DNA from: Micromonosporaceae bacterium
GTDB taxonomy: Bacteria; Actinomycetota; Actinomycetes; Mycobacteriales; Micromonosporaceae
DNA: 6,640 nucleotides
NCBI GenBank assembly: GCA_019689695.1
Contig: JADGHA010000244.1
Location: 1-6,640, forward strand
Reading direction: 5' to 3'
Both the position numbers and the translations under genes were made by a program. A model generated the notes under the pieces. That model had not been told where the DNA came from. It saw only the letters and a list, made by a program, of their open reading frames with translations, and ran no database searches. This document shows positions 5,236 through 6,640 of the stretch, in pieces; position 1 is the stretch's first letter, and each line of letters opens with the position of its first letter.

Positions 5236-6640
5236 CGGGGAGGCCGGGGCCGGCCGGGCCGCGCGCGGACCTGATGAACAGGCAGGACAGCGCGGCGGTG
5301 ACCAGCACCGCGACGGGCAGGATCAGGGTCACCTTCATCGCATCGGTGAAGCCCTGGTGGAAGGTGAGGTCCGCGGCCCGGGCCAGCGCGTCGCGGGCCG
5401 ATGCGGGCAGGCCCTCCGGCAGTTGCACGGGCGACTGCCCGGCGCCGACCTCCAGCCGGCCGCCGGTGGCGTGCCGGAAGCCGGCGATGAACTGCTCGCG
5501 GAGCTGCGGGGGCAGCGAGCTGGCGTTCTCCCGGGCGTGCCTGGTCAGCTGGTGGACCAGCTGTGCCTGGAGCAGCGCGCCGACCGCGGCCGAGCCCACC
5601 ACGCCACCGAGCTGCCGGGTGGTGTTGATGAAGCCGGCCGCGGCGCCGGCCATCTGCGGCTGGATGTTGTGCATCGCGACCGTCTGCAGCGGAGCGAAGG
5701 TGAGGCCCAGGCCGACCCCGGCGACGATCAGGCCGGGCAGGAAGTGCCACTGGTGGGCGTCCACTTTGGCCAGGCCGACCACGATGCCCATGCCGGCGGA
5801 GAAGAAGGTCAGGCCGGCGACCAGGATCCACTTGCCGCCGAGCTTGTCGGAGAGCCGGCCGGCCGCCGGGGCGATGAACATCGAGATCAGCGACATCGGC
5901 GCGACCGTGAACCCAGCCTCCAGGGCGGAGAGCCCGAGCACCGACTGCAGGAAGATGACCAGCGGCAGGAACAGCCCGAGCATGCCGAACGCGATGGCTG
6001 CGCTGACCCAGCTCATCACCGAGTAGTTGCGGTCGCTGAAGATGGCGAAGGGGACCAGCGGCTCGCCGGCGCGGCTGGCGTGCTGCTGGAACATGAACAC
6101 GGCCAGCACCACCACACCGGCGCCGATCACCTCGGGGATGGTCAGCGGTCCCCAGACGCTGCCCCAGCTGTGCGGCTCCCCCTCGATCAACCCGTAGGTG
6201 ACCAGGAACAGTCCGGCGGTGGCGAGCAGGGTACCGGGCCAGTCCAGCCGGTGCCGGCGGTGCGGCTTGAGGTTGGGCATGACGATGGCCGCCATCGTGA
6301 TGGATGCCACGCCGACCGGCACGTTCACGAAGAAGATCCACTCCCAACCCCAGTCGGTGACCAGGTAGCCGCCGAGGGTCGGGCCGGCGACGGTCGCCAC
6401 GCCGGCGACCGCGCCCCAGACCCCGAACGCGGCGCCGCGCTTCTCCGGCGGGAAGATCACCGTGATCACGGCGAGGGTCTGCGGGGTGAGCAGGGCGCCG
6501 CCGACGCCCTGCACGACCCGGGCGCCGATGAGCTGCTCCGGGGTTTGCGCGAAGCCGCAGGCGGCCGAGGCGAGGGTGAAGACCGCCAGGCCGAGGATGA
6601 ACAGCAGCTTCGGCCCGTACAGGTCGCCGAGCCGGCCGGC
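5180..6640 (-). CDS. DHA2-type MFS drug:H+ antiporter, N-terminus outside window
   Basis: Proton-driven multidrug exporter of the 14-helix DHA2 (EmrB/QacA/LfrA-like) branch of the major facilitator superfamily, in the inner membrane. The frame is open to the window edge; 486 residues are visible (numbered from the edge). It begins in motif A, 'GRLGDLYGPK' (2-11), between helices 2 and 3. Motif B is seen as 'RVVQGVGGALL' (41-51). Motif C is 'AGPTLGG' (85-91) in helix 5, followed by the typical 'WGWEWIFFVNVPVG'. About twelve hydrophobic helices are visible, so helices 1 and 2 are missing. 'GRLSDKLGGK' is a second motif-A-like loop in the other half. A long loop of about 80 residues precedes the last helix, as usual in DHA2 proteins. 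The substrate cannot be told. Any TetR-type regulator and the promoter would lie beyond position 6640. The stop is TAG at 5180-5182, 17 bp from the obgE stop. Confidence 0.94.
   Translation of the reverse strand, partial: AGRLGDLYGPKLLFILGLAVFTLASAACGFAQTPEQLIGARVVQGVGGALLTPQTLAVITVIFPPEKRGAAFGVWGAVAGVATVAGPTLGGYLVTDWGWEWIFFVNVPVGVASITMAAIVMPNLKPHRRHRLDWPGTLLATAGLFLVTYGLIEGEPHSWGSVWGPLTIPEVIGAGVVVLAVFMFQQHASRAGEPLVPFAIFSDRNYSVMSWVSAAIAFGMLGLFLPLVIFLQSVLGLSALEAGFTVAPMSLISMFIAPAAGRLSDKLGGKWILVAGLTFFSAGMGIVVGLAKVDAHQWHFLPGLIVAGVGLGLTFAPLQTVAMHNIQPQMAGAAAGFINTTRQLGGVVGSAAVGALLQAQLVHQLTRHARENASSLPPQLREQFIAGFRHATGGRLEVGAGQSPVQLPEGLPASARDALARAADLTFHQGFTDAMKVTLILPVAVLVTAALSCLFIRSARGPAGPGLPADLGDVEGMSRAEQSHNS

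Noticed and set aside
5187..6026. A 279-codon + strand open frame opposite the transporter gene
   Set aside because: The - strand encodes clear MFS helices and motifs; the + strand translation has no domain-like features.
5180..6514. GTG at 6514 as the transporter start
   Set aside because: It falls within motif B. Upstream codons still encode motif A and helix 3 up to the window edge, so the gene is cut by the window, not short.

Overview
The window is very GC-rich, and its genes read cleanly with the GC-ending codon bias of a high-GC actinobacterium. The order RNase E/G, ribosomal protein L21 (rplU), ribosomal protein L27 (rpmA), Obg GTPase (obgE) is a familiar actinobacterial chromosomal arrangement. 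Protein details such as 'MAHKKGASSSRNGRDS' in L27 and the long disordered extensions on RNase E also fit Actinobacteria. A Micromonosporaceae-like host is a guess from general style, not something the sequence proves.

Layout on the + strand: (1) positions 1-2013 hold most of an RNase E/G gene whose 5' end lies outside the window. (2) 2014-2275 is a non-coding gap with a strong GC hairpin just after the rne stop, two weaker hairpins and a plausible promoter. (3) 2276-2779 encodes a small, unrecognised, probably lipid-anchored secreted protein with its own promoter and ribosome binding site. (4) 2780-2964 holds a likely promoter and a structured leader with two perfect hairpins ahead of (5) rplU (2965-3279) and rpmA (3289-3546), which are closely coupled. 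(6) A strong intrinsic terminator at 3584-3620 separates rpmA from (7) obgE (3663-5162, GTG start). On the - strand, (8) a DHA2-type major facilitator drug-efflux transporter converges on obgE with only 17 bp between the stop codons; its first two membrane helices lie outside the window.

The + strand genes form an RNA-processing and ribosome-assembly neighbourhood: RNase E/G matures and degrades RNA, L21 and L27 are 50S proteins, and Obg is a 50S-associated GTPase. The lipoprotein and the efflux pump have no visible functional link to that theme. I see no CRISPR array, transposase, tRNA, rRNA, toxin-antitoxin or phage-defence module, and no evidence for a new multi-gene system. The points most worth a second look are the uncharacterised lipoprotein gene between rne and rplU, the structured rplU leader, the terminator inside the rpmA-obgE unit, the inverted repeat over the obgE/transporter junction, and short in-frame tandem repeats in the disordered tails of RNase E/G and Obg.
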